Assembly: GCF_001280845.1 (NCBI RefSeq) | Contig: NZ_LGHP01000001.1 | Coordinates: forward strand, 2,380,435-2,444,434 | Direction: 5' to 3' | Length of the DNA: 64,000 nt | From: Bacillus sp. FJAT-28004 | GTDB taxonomy: Bacteria > Bacillota > Bacilli > Paenibacillales > Paenibacillaceae | Part shown: positions 1 to 8,217 of the stretch, piece by piece | How the letters are laid out: each line of letters opens with the position of its first letter | How positions within the stretch are numbered: the stretch's first letter is position 1 | The notes under the pieces: generated by a model | What the model was told of the DNA's origin: nothing | Seen by the model: only the letters and a program-made list of their open reading frames with translations | Databases searched by the model: none | Made by a program: the position numbers and the translations under genes

Positions 1-2
1 AA

Positions 3-824
3 GTAGAGGAGGCACTGGCTGATTTTGCCGAGCCCAACCGTACGAAATTATCCGTTTCGTTTCAAGAGAAAAACAAATCAAGGGCACCAATAAACCAACA
101 GCGTATTGGTTTATTATCCATATCTTCAGGTGCAGGGGCTACCTTTTTGACGCATTCACTTGCTGTTATGCTTGGTCGGCAAGGTGCCTCTGTAGCAGCA
201 GTCGAATTCGACGATATTCGTCCTGAATGGCATGCATGGTTAACTGGACATAAAAATATCAGCAAACAAGGACAGTCTGATCGGATCATATTTGATAAAC
301 GCTACGTCCAATATAAACATAATGATTTTGCTGTAAATTGGTTTTCATTTCACCCTGAACGATGCTCCGAATATCAATATGAAGCTCAGACATTTGAACA
401 GATGTTTCGTTATTCACAATGTTTATTTCAGCTCATCGATTTCTCTGGGAGATGGAATGAATCAAATTCATTATCCTTGCTGAAACAGGCGCAGTTTGTT
501 TTTGTAATCGGAGATCCGGTCGTGGTCAAATGGCAAACAAGTGAATTAAAGAAGCTTATGAACTTGAAAGAAGAATTGAAAACCTCTGGCGGTAAATTGT
601 TTTTCATCGCCAATAAGGATATTCCATTCCATGGACGTAACGAATGGCTTTCCTTATTTCCTGATAAGCCGAAGGCAATCGTGCCCCTCCTCCCACAAGA
701 GACACTGCTTTCGATGCAATGGAAAGGGCGATGGGCAACGGATGAATTACGCTTAAACAAAACATTAAAACATGCGCTATTGCCCATTTTGAAGCTCCTT
801 TATAAGGAAATGAACACAGAATGA
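3..824 (+). CDS. P-loop NTPase-like protein, ParA/MinD/CpaE type (5' end outside the window)
   Basis: The reading frame is open from the left edge, so the true start lies upstream and only the C-terminal 273 residues are visible. A Walker-A-like stretch at nucleotides 111-146 reads SISSGAGATFL. It has the deviant glycine-rich loop of ParA/MinD/CpaE proteins but no lysine, so nucleotide binding may be weak or lost. A hydrophobic strand ending in LIDFSGRW sits where a Walker B strand would be, and FVFVIGDP and LFFIANKD look like the later beta strands of the fold. By analogy this could be a pilus- or localisation-type ATPase partner, but that is inference. About 87 bases separate it from the next gene. 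Confidence 0.5.
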   Translation, partial: VEEALADFAEPNRTKLSVSFQEKNKSRAPINQQRIGLLSISSGAGATFLTHSLAVMLGRQGASVAAVEFDDIRPEWHAWLTGHKNISKQGQSDRIIFDKRYVQYKHNDFAVNWFSFHPERCSEYQYEAQTFEQMFRYSQCLFQLIDFSGRWNESNSLSLLKQAQFVFVIGDPVVVKWQTSELKKLMNLKEELKTSGGKLFFIANKDIPFHGRNEWLSLFPDKPKAIVPLLPQETLLSMQWKGRWATDELRLNKTLKHALLPILKLLYKEMNTE

Positions 825-910
825 CCATATTTGTGGTACAATGATACGGGCAAAACGACACAATTCTCAAGCTAAGATTATGGTTCATATATGAATGGAG
901 ATAAAGACAA

Positions 911-2461
911 ATGAGTTTGTTAACAGTTGAGCAATTATCACATACGTTCGGAGATCGTGTACTTTTTAAAAATGTATCCTTTCGTTTGTTGGACGGGGAG
1001 CATGTTGGCCTAGTTGGAGCGAACGGCACAGGCAAATCAACGCTGATGAATATTTTAACAGGCAAGCTGCTTAAAGACGAAGGAAAAGTCGAATGGACAC
1101 CGCGTGTTCGTTACGGATACTTGGATCAGCACACGAAGCTTGAAGCAGGCAAAACGATCCGCGACGTGCTGAAGGATGCGTTTTTACCTTTGCTGCTATT
1201 GGAAGAAGAGCTAAATAACATTGCAGCTCAAATGGGCGATGCAGATTCAGATCAATTGGATGAGCTGCTATCGCGGATGGGCGAAATTCAAGAAGAGCTG
1301 GAGATTGGCGATTTCTATTTAATCGATGTAAAAGTAGATGAGATGGCAAACGGGCTAGGTCTTAATGCGATCGGACTTGATCGAGACGTTACCGCACTTA
1401 GCGGTGGTCAGCGGACAAAGGTGCTATTAGCTAAGCTGCTCCTTGAGAAACCAGGTGTTCTTTTGCTCGATGAGCCTACGAACTATTTGGATGAAGAGCA
1501 TATCAATTGGTTGACCAATTACTTGAAAAACTACCCGCATGCGTTTGTTCTTATTTCGCATGAAACGAGTTTTATGAATCAAGTCGTCAACGTTATTTAT
1601 CATCTTGAATTTACGAAGCTGACGCGCTATTCGGCCAATTATGATAAGTTTCTTGAAATGGCTGATTTGAACAAGGCTCAGCACATCGACGCTTACGAGA
1701 AGCAAAAGGATTTCATTAAGAAACAAGAGGATTTTATTCAAAAAAATAAAGCGCGCGCTTCGACATCTGGACGTGCTAAGAGTCGTGAGAAGCAGCTCGA
1801 TCGTATAGACCGTATCGATAAACCGGAAGAAGCAGCAAAACCAACATTTAGTTTTAAAGAGTCGAGAACGAGCGGCAAGACTGTTTTTGAAGCAGAAGGC
1901 ATGGTGATCGGCTACAACAGACCACTTTTGCCTAAGATGGATATGGTCATTGAACGCGGTGATAAGATTGCTATCGTTGGCTGCAATGGCGTTGGTAAAT
2001 CTACGCTTCTCAAAACCATTCTTGGCGTAATTCCGGCACTTGATGGCAAAACCTATTTAGGGGATTATTTAAATCCTGCTTACTTTGAGCAAGAAGCGAA
2101 AGCTCCGACGATGACGCCGCTAGAGGACGTATGGGATGAGTTCTCCTTTATGACCCAATCAGAGGTTCGGGGTGCGCTAGCGCGCTGCGGCTTGAAGAAT
2201 GAGCATATAACACGTTCACTTAACCAGCTTAGCGGTGGTGAGCAAGCAAAGGTTCGTCTTTGCAAGCTTATGATGCGCGAGAGCAACTGGATTTTATTCG
2301 ATGAGCCGACGAACCATTTGGACGTCGTAGCCAAAGCAGAGTTGAAGCGTGCACTTAAGGCTTATAAAGGAACTGTCGTTCTCGTCTCTCACGAACCGGA
2401 ATTTTACGAGGATATGGCTACCAAAACATGGGATGTAGAAGCCTGGTCGATGCAAAACTAG
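911..2461 (+). CDS. yfmM: ABC-F family ATP-binding protein, YfmM-like
   Basis: A 516-residue protein with two ABC ATPase domains and no membrane segments, as in the ABC-F ribosome-associated factors. Domain 1 has Walker A at residues 36-44 (GANGTGKST), LSGGQ at 163-167 and Walker B LLLDEPTN soon after. Domain 2 has Walker A at 357-365 (GCNGVGKST), LSGGE at 440-444 and LFDEPTNHLD. A basic linker rich in K, R and Q (about residues 255-305) joins them, as expected for the tRNA-contacting linker. Length and ends match Bacillus YfmM closely from memory. ABC-F proteins act on stalled ribosomes or give antibiotic protection, and which applies here cannot be read from sequence. GGAG lies about 10 bases before the ATG. 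Confidence 0.88.
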   Translation: MSLLTVEQLSHTFGDRVLFKNVSFRLLDGEHVGLVGANGTGKSTLMNILTGKLLKDEGKVEWTPRVRYGYLDQHTKLEAGKTIRDVLKDAFLPLLLLEEELNNIAAQMGDADSDQLDELLSRMGEIQEELEIGDFYLIDVKVDEMANGLGLNAIGLDRDVTALSGGQRTKVLLAKLLLEKPGVLLLDEPTNYLDEEHINWLTNYLKNYPHAFVLISHETSFMNQVVNVIYHLEFTKLTRYSANYDKFLEMADLNKAQHIDAYEKQKDFIKKQEDFIQKNKARASTSGRAKSREKQLDRIDRIDKPEEAAKPTFSFKESRTSGKTVFEAEGMVIGYNRPLLPKMDMVIERGDKIAIVGCNGVGKSTLLKTILGVIPALDGKTYLGDYLNPAYFEQEAKAPTMTPLEDVWDEFSFMTQSEVRGALARCGLKNEHITRSLNQLSGGEQAKVRLCKLMMRESNWILFDEPTNHLDVVAKAELKRALKAYKGTVVLVSHEPEFYEDMATKTWDVEAWSMQN

Positions 2462-2520
2462 GAGTGGTTTTAGCTTAATATGATTTATCTTCGTGTAGAT
2501 AAACACCCTCCGTGGCAATT

Positions 2521-2547
2521 GCCGGTCTACTCTTCCTGTAGATCGGC
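2521..2547 (+). terminator. Possible weak terminator after the ABC-F gene
   Basis: A 10-bp stem (GCCGGTCTAC with GTAGATCGGC, one G-T pair) and a 7-base loop lie 60 bases past the stop codon. The following tract is only TTGCTTG, so termination may be inefficient. Confidence 0.35.
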
Positions 2548-2664
2548 TTGCTTGCATTTGTGAAACGTCTTCATTATGATAAATTTAACCGTTCTTATAG
2601 ATGATGATATGGTTGATCAACAGAATTAATATTATTTACAACTGGAAGCAGGTGGTCCTCTAGG

Positions 2665-3363
2665 ATGAAAGAACGTATTCTAGTCGTCGAAGATGAATCG
2701 GGTATTTCCCGAATATTACAACTTGAACTTGAACATGAGGGATATACCGTAGGAACTGCAGCTGATGGCAGAACTGGATATGAGATGGCTTCGACAGGTG
2801 AGTGGGAGCTTGTATTGCTCGATGTGATGCTGCCTGAAATGAGTGGAATTGAAGTGCTGCGATTACTGCGCCAAGCAGGAAATCCAGTACCCATTATATT
2901 ATTGACTGCTCGCGACACCGTACCGGATAAAGTAAGCGGATTCGAGCATGGTGCTAATGATTATGTTACTAAGCCGTTTGCAATGGAGGAGCTGTTGGCG
3001 CGTGTTCGCAACATTTTGCGTATATTCCAGCAGTATCCGAAGGAAGCAGAAGGCTCTGATATGATAAAGGTTGGAGACCTAACTATTGAGCTACGCACGC
3101 GTAAAGTTTACCGCAAGGACATATTAATCGAACTAACACCGCGTGAGTTTGAGCTGCTCGTTTACCTTGTGGAGAACAAAAATGATGAGAAGTCGCGTGA
3201 AGATATATTATCAGAAGTTTGGGGATATGATTTTATCGGTGAAACAAATCTAGTTGATGTTTATATCCGTTATTTGCGTCAAAAATTGGACAAGGGTTAT
3301 CGTCATAAGCTTATTCATACGGTACGAGGAGTAGGTTATATGATAAAGGAGCCCGATGCATGA
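2665..3363 (+). CDS. OmpR-family response regulator (ArlR/YkoG-like)
   Basis: A 232-residue two-domain regulator. The receiver domain has the acidic pair E9/D10, phospho-acceptor D53 in LLDVMLP, T81 and K103. The C-terminal half is a winged-helix DNA-binding domain (about 130-228) ending in HTVRGVGYM, typical of OmpR/PhoB proteins. Its stop codon overlaps the start of the sensor kinase by 4 bases (ATGA), so the two are translationally coupled. Receiver wording resembles Bacillus YkoG and staphylococcal ArlR. The signal is unknown; surface, autolysis and cation-stress roles are known for that group, but assigning one here would be guesswork. Confidence 0.9.
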   Translation: MKERILVVEDESGISRILQLELEHEGYTVGTAADGRTGYEMASTGEWELVLLDVMLPEMSGIEVLRLLRQAGNPVPIILLTARDTVPDKVSGFEHGANDYVTKPFAMEELLARVRNILRIFQQYPKEAEGSDMIKVGDLTIELRTRKVYRKDILIELTPREFELLVYLVENKNDEKSREDILSEVWGYDFIGETNLVDVYIRYLRQKLDKGYRHKLIHTVRGVGYMIKEPDA

Positions 3364-4718
3364 CACTGCGCAAACGGTTCACGCTTTTCACCATTTTTTG
3401 GCTCATTTTTATTTTGATACTATTTAATATTTTTGTGTATTTCTATGTGATCAAAATTACGACTGAAAGTGAAGAAGAGGTCATTGCGAATAAGGTGAAT
3501 CTCATGCTTGAGAATCCCCGAATTCAGAGCGGCCGAGGATTAAACTATCCGGAGCTGCTCAATGAGTATTACAACGTAAACGAAATGATCCGCATCATTG
3601 CGCCTAATAACAGGGTCGTAAATATAACAGGAACGGATGAGCTGCTGCAACAGCTGCCAGCGACCTTTGAGGTACATCACCATACGGGGATGATTACGAA
3701 GGGCGGAGAGCGAATTCTGTTTATGCGAGTTCCGCTATATGACGGCAATCGTGTTATTGCTATGCTTGAGATTAATCGTATATTAGATGAATTGGACAAT
3801 TATTTGCAGGTACTGGTTGCTGCGTTAAGCGTGACGAGTGGCGGTGCTATTCTTTTCGCCATATTCGGTACGTATTGGTTTACCTCAAGACTAACGGCAC
3901 CTATTCAACAAATGGTTAACACGATGCGCGAAATTGATCGAAGCGGAAAGCTTAGACAAATCGAGCTTAGTAACCGCGAGGAATCTGCCGAGCTTTTGCA
4001 GCTGGTCCGTGCATTTAATCAGATGATCGAACGACTTGACCGTACATTTGCAAAACAGAAGCAGTTCGTTGCAGATGCTTCTCATGAGCTTAAAACGCCG
4101 CTTACGGTTATTAGCAGTTATGCTGGCATGCTAAAACGTTGGGGCCGTGATGATGAGAGCTTGCGAAATGAAGCGATAGAGGCCATTGATAAAGAAGCGA
4201 ATCGTTTGCAAAATTTAACGAAGTCGATGCTAATGCTTGCTGAGGCAGAGCAAGAGGATTGGCTGCGGCAGGAGCTGTTTGACGTTGTTCAAGTGGTTGA
4301 TGAGCTTGCAACGATGCTGCAAACGACGTTTGGCAGACCGATTCGGGTGAAGGCGATGTCCAAGGTCGTTCGAATGGTCGGAGATAAGGACAAAATTAGG
4401 CAGCTGCTAGTCATTTTGCTCGATAACGCCATTAAATACTCGAAGGACCCTATCGATATAACGATTACGCTCGTTAGACATATCGTGAAAATCGAGGTCA
4501 AGGATAAAGGAATGGGCATACCAGAAAACGAAATTCCGCATCTTTTTGAGCGTTTCTATCGTGTCGATGGTGCCAGAAGCCGCGCAACCGGCGGTGTTGG
4601 ACTTGGTTTGTCCATCGCCAAACGAATCATTGATTTGCATGAAGGAAAGGTAGATGTATTTAGTCTGCCGGATTTAGGCACAACGATTACCATACAGTTT
4701 AAACAGCGTAAACAATAA
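3360..4718 (+). CDS. Sensor histidine kinase, HAMP-HisKA-HATPase (ArlS/YkoH-like)
   Basis: A 452-residue membrane kinase. An N-terminal hydrophobic segment (about 10-32), an extracellular stretch of roughly 115 residues and a second segment (about 150-172) precede a HAMP linker. The H-box is DASHELKTPL with H242 as likely phosphorylation site. N, G1 and G2 boxes are present (LLDNAIKYS, DKGMGIPENE, GVGLGLSIAK). It overlaps the upstream regulator by 4 bases, so the pair forms one two-component system. The extracellular part carries no motif that identifies a ligand. The nitrilase gene follows 25 bases later and may be cotranscribed. Confidence 0.9.
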   Translation: MTLRKRFTLFTIFWLIFILILFNIFVYFYVIKITTESEEEVIANKVNLMLENPRIQSGRGLNYPELLNEYYNVNEMIRIIAPNNRVVNITGTDELLQQLPATFEVHHHTGMITKGGERILFMRVPLYDGNRVIAMLEINRILDELDNYLQVLVAALSVTSGGAILFAIFGTYWFTSRLTAPIQQMVNTMREIDRSGKLRQIELSNREESAELLQLVRAFNQMIERLDRTFAKQKQFVADASHELKTPLTVISSYAGMLKRWGRDDESLRNEAIEAIDKEANRLQNLTKSMLMLAEAEQEDWLRQELFDVVQVVDELATMLQTTFGRPIRVKAMSKVVRMVGDKDKIRQLLVILLDNAIKYSKDPIDITITLVRHIVKIEVKDKGMGIPENEIPHLFERFYRVDGARSRATGGVGLGLSIAKRIIDLHEGKVDVFSLPDLGTTITIQFKQRKQ

Positions 4719-4743
4719 CCTATATCATTGGAGGGCATAACGA

Positions 4744-5607
4744 ATGAAGTTTCGTACGGCAGCCGTTCAGTATAAGCTTGCTGATATTAACACGTTTGAG
4801 CAATTTGCAGAGCAAGTGACTCACTATGTTCGTAATGCCTCAGAATACGGGTCACAATTTATTTTATTCCCAGAGTTTCTGACGACACAATTGATGTCGA
4901 TTGGAGATGAGCAGGGAGATGCGCTTCTTTCTATCGACCGTCTTCCCGACTTTACCGAGGGTTACTTAGCTCTATTTCGTTCCCTAGCTGCTGAGTATGC
5001 GGTATACATTGTTGGGGGCACCCACGTTATTAAGCAAGCGGATGGAAGTTTGCGCAATGCTGCACATCTGTTTCATCCTGATGGAAAAATAGACGTTCAG
5101 CATAAAATCCACATCACACCAGCTGAAGTAGAAGGCTGGAATATGTCGGCAGGTGAAGGTCTTGAGGTATTCGAGACCGCATTTGGAACCATTGCGATGC
5201 TTACTTGTTATGATATTGAATTTCCAGAGATCGTTCGAATGGCAAGGGCTAAAGGAGCAGATGTTATTTTCTGCCCATCTTGCACGGATGATCGTCATGG
5301 GTTCTATCGTGTACGTTATTGCTGTCATGCTAGAGCGGTTGAGAATCAAGTGTACATCGTAACAACGGGTACGGTTGGATCACTTCGGAGAGTAGATCTC
5401 ATGCGTGCAAACTTCGGTCAAGCTGCTATTATAGCTCCGAATGACATTCCTTTCCCGCCTGCCGGCATTTTGAGCGAAGGCATCATCAACGATGATATGC
5501 TCATCGTGGCCGATCTTGATTTGTCTCTGCTTGAGGAAGTGAGACAGAAAGGCTCAGTCACCACATGGCGTGATCGTCGAACAGATTTGTATACGGATTG
5601 GAATTGA
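4744..5607 (+). CDS. Carbon-nitrogen hydrolase (nitrilase superfamily amidohydrolase)
   Basis: A 287-residue single-domain nitrilase fold. The Glu-Lys-Cys triad is clear: E44 in LFPEF, K121 in HKIHITPAE and C155 in LTCYDIEFPE. The family hydrolyses amides or nitriles through a cysteine thioester; the substrate is not evident. Starts with ATG behind GGAGG. The next gene is a GNAT acetyltransferase, and in Bacillus YhcX a GNAT domain and a nitrilase domain are fused in one protein. Here the two halves are separate, neighbouring genes in reversed order, which supports a joint function on one small amine or amide metabolite (inference). Confidence 0.85.
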   Translation: MKFRTAAVQYKLADINTFEQFAEQVTHYVRNASEYGSQFILFPEFLTTQLMSIGDEQGDALLSIDRLPDFTEGYLALFRSLAAEYAVYIVGGTHVIKQADGSLRNAAHLFHPDGKIDVQHKIHITPAEVEGWNMSAGEGLEVFETAFGTIAMLTCYDIEFPEIVRMARAKGADVIFCPSCTDDRHGFYRVRYCCHARAVENQVYIVTTGTVGSLRRVDLMRANFGQAAIIAPNDIPFPPAGILSEGIINDDMLIVADLDLSLLEEVRQKGSVTTWRDRRTDLYTDWN

Positions 5608-5650
5608 TCAAATAAGAAAGCTCTTCAATAAGAGGAGAATGGGCGAAGCG

Positions 5651-6310
5651 ATGCGTAAAGAGTTGTACTTGTTCATTGACGGAAAACCGCAAAAAGCTAT
5701 CATTCGTCATTATAATTTAGCCGATTTTGAGGGTTTAATTCATGTTCAGCGGCTAAGCTTCCCCCCACCTTACCCGCAGGAGCTATGGTGGAATAAAGAT
5801 CAATTAACTGAACATGTGACTCGTTTCCCAGAGGGTGCCATATGCGCTGAGGTTGATGGTTCGATTATTGGCTCCATGACCGGATTAAGAATCGATATGA
5901 ATGAATATGGTCATGATCATAATTGGGAGACTATCTCTGACAGTGGTTATATTCGCAATCATAAGGAGAGCGGAGATACGCTTTATGTAATAGACCTTTG
6001 CGTCATACCGGAATACCGTAAATCTGGTATTGGCAAATGGCTCATGCAGTCGATGTATGAGACCGTTGTCCAGCTAGGACTTCTGAGATTGCTCGGTGGC
6101 GGTCGCATGCCTGGTTATGGAGCTCGTTCGCATCAGATTTCTCCAGAGGAGTATTTGGATAAAGTGATGCAGGGTGAATGGAAAGACCCAGTTATTACAT
6201 TTTTGCTTAAATGCGGACGAATGCCAATTGGCGTTGCTCATAACTATTTAGACGATGAGCAATCACACAATTGTGCTGCCATTATGGAGTGGCGTAATCC
6301 ATTTAAATAA
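5651..6310 (+). CDS. GNAT family N-acetyltransferase (YhcX N-domain-like)
   Basis: A 219-residue GNAT protein. The acetyl-CoA binding region is visible as VIDLCVIPEYRKSGIGKWLM (about residues 114-133), with the R-x-x-G-x-G type loop. Two nearby ATGs are possible (5639 and 5651). AGAGGAG at 5631-5637 touches the first, so 5651 was chosen although its spacing is long at 13 bases. The ribosome binding site lies partly inside a small hairpin, CTCTT-CAAT-AAGAG (5621-5634). It sits 43 bases after the nitrilase gene and 14 before a second acetyltransferase-like gene, so the four genes from 4744 to 7772 look like one operon. Substrate unknown. Confidence 0.78.
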   Translation: MRKELYLFIDGKPQKAIIRHYNLADFEGLIHVQRLSFPPPYPQELWWNKDQLTEHVTRFPEGAICAEVDGSIIGSMTGLRIDMNEYGHDHNWETISDSGYIRNHKESGDTLYVIDLCVIPEYRKSGIGKWLMQSMYETVVQLGLLRLLGGGRMPGYGARSHQISPEEYLDKVMQGEWKDPVITFLLKCGRMPIGVAHNYLDDEQSHNCAAIMEWRNPFK

Positions 6311-6324
6311 GGAGATGTACATAT

Positions 6325-6999
6325 ATGCTAATCTATCATCGTATCACAACAATTGAAGACAAGTATTTTGGTCCATTACATAAGCTTCTTCAAACGATTT
6401 TTCCACCTGAGGAAGTTCTTGCTTATGAGTTATGGCGGGAACCTCTTGAAGATCCAACCATTCATGTTTATGTGGCGATACATGAGGGGGAAGTGGTAGG
6501 CTCAACCGAATACCGTTATTATCCAGAGCTGCGTGTGGCTATGACTGACTTTACGATTATCGGAAAACCATCACTCGGTATTGGTCGCTTTCTGCTGCGT
6601 AAACGGGAACAAGATTTGCAGAAGCTAGCTGAGCAATCCGGTACGGTTTCGATTGGCATGTTCGCTGAAGTATACGATCCATATCGTGCTGAAGAGCATG
6701 CATTCGGCGGAGTTTCTCCTATGAATCCGTTTGTTCGTCGCGAAGTTCTGTCGCATATCGGTTACAAGCGAATCGCATTTCCTTACGTTCACCCTTCTTG
6801 GGACCACGAAGGTCAAGCAGTCTCTGAACTGGATTTTTGCTTCCTGCCGAAAGATGAAGAACAAACTACGATTGACGCAGCTCTTATTGCCACATTCCTA
6901 GAAGGCTACTATGCAGCACTGCCAAACAAGCCTGAACAATGGCTTCAAATGATGGAACAAATCCGTGCATCGGAGACGTTTGAGCTGCTGCCGCTATGA
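6325..6999 (+). CDS. GNAT-like acetyltransferase
   Basis: A 224-residue protein with a GNAT-like core: VYVAIHEGEVVGSTEYRYY resembles beta strands 2-4 and the segment GKPSLGIGRFLLRKRE resembles the acetyl-CoA loop. It ends with a roughly 50-residue extension containing GYYAALPNKPEQW. It is preceded by AAGGAGATG and overlaps the following MBL-fold gene by 4 bases (ATGA), indicating translational coupling. Similarity to the upstream acetyltransferase is weak, so this is a distinct family member and not a recent duplicate. Substrate cannot be inferred. Confidence 0.65.
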   Translation: MLIYHRITTIEDKYFGPLHKLLQTIFPPEEVLAYELWREPLEDPTIHVYVAIHEGEVVGSTEYRYYPELRVAMTDFTIIGKPSLGIGRFLLRKREQDLQKLAEQSGTVSIGMFAEVYDPYRAEEHAFGGVSPMNPFVRREVLSHIGYKRIAFPYVHPSWDHEGQAVSELDFCFLPKDEEQTTIDAALIATFLEGYYAALPNKPEQWLQMMEQIRASETFELLPL

Positions 7000-7772
7000 C
7001 GAAGTTGATTTTCAGAGGAACCGGAGATTCCATGAGTGTACCTCGCATTTATTGCGAATGCGAGGTTTGTATGGAAGCACGGGATACGCAGGAAAATCGT
7101 CGCTATAGGTCATCGCTGCAGATTGAGGATCAGGAAGCAGGAACGGTGTGGATTGACTGCGGGACGGACTTCGCAAAACAATTGGAAATGGCAGCAATAC
7201 GTGAAATCGATACACTGCTTATCACGCATGCTCATTTTGACCATATCGGCGGATTAGTGGAGTGGGCAGACGCTTGCCGTTGGACGGGAAAACGTGGTCA
7301 AGCCTACGCGCCTGCGGAAGTCATTCAAGAAGTATTAGATCGATTTCCTTGGTTAAGCCGGCAGATCGAATTCCATTCTTTCGATTCTCCTGTTATGTTC
7401 GGTAAATGGCGTGCATATAGCTGGCGTGTCAATCACGGTAAAAACGGCTATGCCTATGCCTTTCGATTCGAACATACTGAAACAGGCTGTAAATGGGTAT
7501 ATTGCTCAGACTCCATCGGCTTGACTGATGAGCAGCAGAAACATTTGGTAGATCTTGACTTGCTTGTGCTTGGTACAAGCTTTTACGAAGAGCCTTTTGC
7601 GTATGAAACCCGTTCTGTCTATGATGTTATTGAAGCTATCGAGCTTATCCATAAGTGGAAGCCAAAACAAACCATTTTCACACATATGTCGCATGATATC
7701 GATCTTAGAAGAGATTATAAGCTGCCCGAACAACTTCAATTTGCACGAACGGGAATGGCAATTTCGTTATAG
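6996..7772 (+). CDS. MBL-fold phosphodiesterase, PhnP-like
   Basis: A 258-residue metallo-beta-lactamase fold protein. The metal motif THAHFDHIGG gives H78, H80, D82 and H83, and a further histidine is in FTHMSHDID near the C-terminus. The N-terminal cysteine cluster CECEVC (C20, C22, C25) matches the structural zinc site of PhnP. PhnP cleaves 5-phosphoribosyl 1,2-cyclic phosphate in phosphonate use, but no phn genes are near, so the substrate is probably another cyclic phosphodiester (inference). Coupled by a 4-base overlap to the preceding acetyltransferase gene; a terminator follows at 7799. Confidence 0.8.
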   Translation: MTKLIFRGTGDSMSVPRIYCECEVCMEARDTQENRRYRSSLQIEDQEAGTVWIDCGTDFAKQLEMAAIREIDTLLITHAHFDHIGGLVEWADACRWTGKRGQAYAPAEVIQEVLDRFPWLSRQIEFHSFDSPVMFGKWRAYSWRVNHGKNGYAYAFRFEHTETGCKWVYCSDSIGLTDEQQKHLVDLDLLVLGTSFYEEPFAYETRSVYDVIEAIELIHKWKPKQTIFTHMSHDIDLRRDYKLPEQLQFARTGMAISL

Positions 7773-7798
7773 CTTTAGGAATAGGTTAAGTCTTGCTT

Positions 7799-7819
7799 GA
7801 CAAGATGCTTGTCTTTTTT
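7799..7819 (+). terminator. Intrinsic terminator of the nitrilase-GNAT-MBL operon
   Basis: Stem GACAAG-ATG-CTTGTC followed by six T, 27 bases after the stop codon at 7772. Confidence 0.8.
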
Positions 7820-7894
7820 GTACAGTATTTATGAATCCTTTTTTGGATCTACTATTAACTTTATGCTTAAAGGGGAAATTTTAATGTTTGCTGG

Positions 7895-8015
7895 TGTCCA
7901 TAACTCATAAATTGGATATAGTCAGATGAACGTTGGTCTTGCAACGATTCCCGGTGTGTGAAAACACTGAGATGCGAGGCTTTATTTCGTGATCTGACGC
8001 CAAGAGTTCTGGACA
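7895..8015 (+). other. Candidate structured RNA upstream of the MutS2-like gene
   Basis: Complementary arms 7895-7906 and 8004-8015 form a 12-position stem with a single mismatch. Nested inside are a perfect 7-bp stem (7921-7927 with 7992-7998), a hairpin CGTTG-GTCTTG-CAACG (7931-7946) and a 6-bp hairpin (7952-7957 with 7964-7969, one G-T pair). This is a three-way-junction-like fold without a coding frame. It does not carry the conserved words of any riboswitch or T-box class I know. A terminator-like stem follows at 8056. It may be a leader aptamer or an independent small RNA. Confidence 0.4.
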
Positions 8016-8055
8016 TGAGGATTTCCGCCTGAAGCAATTCGACAGCGGCCCAATC

Positions 8056-8082
8056 ACCGTGCTCTCGCAGCGCGGTTTTTTT
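8056..8082 (+). terminator. First terminator in the MutS2-like leader region
   Basis: A 7-bp stem ACCGTGC with GCGCGGT (one G-T pair, 7-base loop) runs directly into seven T. It follows the folded element at 7895-8015, so it could end a small RNA or act as a regulated attenuator. Confidence 0.65.
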
Positions 8083-8086
8083 ATAT

Positions 8087-8125
8087 CCATTTACATGTTA
8101 ACGATTTCGTTATCAATGGAAATGG
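8087..8125 (+). other. Imperfect long hairpin between two terminators
   Basis: CCATTT (8087-8092) pairs with AAATGG (8120-8125), CAT (8094-8096) with ATG (8116-8118), and TAACG (8099-8103) with CGTTA (8108-8112) around an ATTT loop. The stem has no T tract after it. It lies in the leader of the MutS2-like gene. Confidence 0.4.
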
Positions 8126-8146
8126 TATTGGAGCATTTGTCGATCG

Positions 8147-8194
8147 AAGACAGGAATGGAACGCGCCCGCGTTCTGTTTCTGTCTTTTTTTTTT
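8147..8194 (+). terminator. Strong terminator/attenuator 7 bases before the MutS2-like ribosome binding site
   Basis: AAGACAGGAA (8147-8156) pairs with TTTCTGTCTT (8177-8186) and an inner GAACGC (8159-8164) pairs with GCGTTC (8169-8174), followed by ten T (8185-8194). The ribosome binding site of the next gene begins at 8202, so any promoter upstream of 8147 would require readthrough. This placement suggests attenuation. Confidence 0.75.
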
Positions 8195-8217
8195 CAAAAA
8201 TAGAGGAGGCCACACAG

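Noticed and set aside
604..1065. 153-codon minus-strand ORF
   Set aside because: Antisense to the P-loop protein and ABC-F genes, no ribosome binding site and no protein-like features.
7960..8000. Possible TPP riboswitch because of an ACTGAGA word
   Set aside because: The obligatory GGGGTGC and GAACCTGAT blocks are missing, and the downstream gene is unrelated to thiamine.
7895..8082. Possible T-box leader
   Set aside because: No GGGTGGTACCGCG-type T-box sequence; the downstream gene is not an aminoacyl-tRNA or amino-acid gene.
8059..8217. In-frame N-terminal extension of the MutS2-like protein
   Set aside because: The extension crosses a terminator hairpin and ten T, and the ATG at 8218 has an ideal ribosome binding site.
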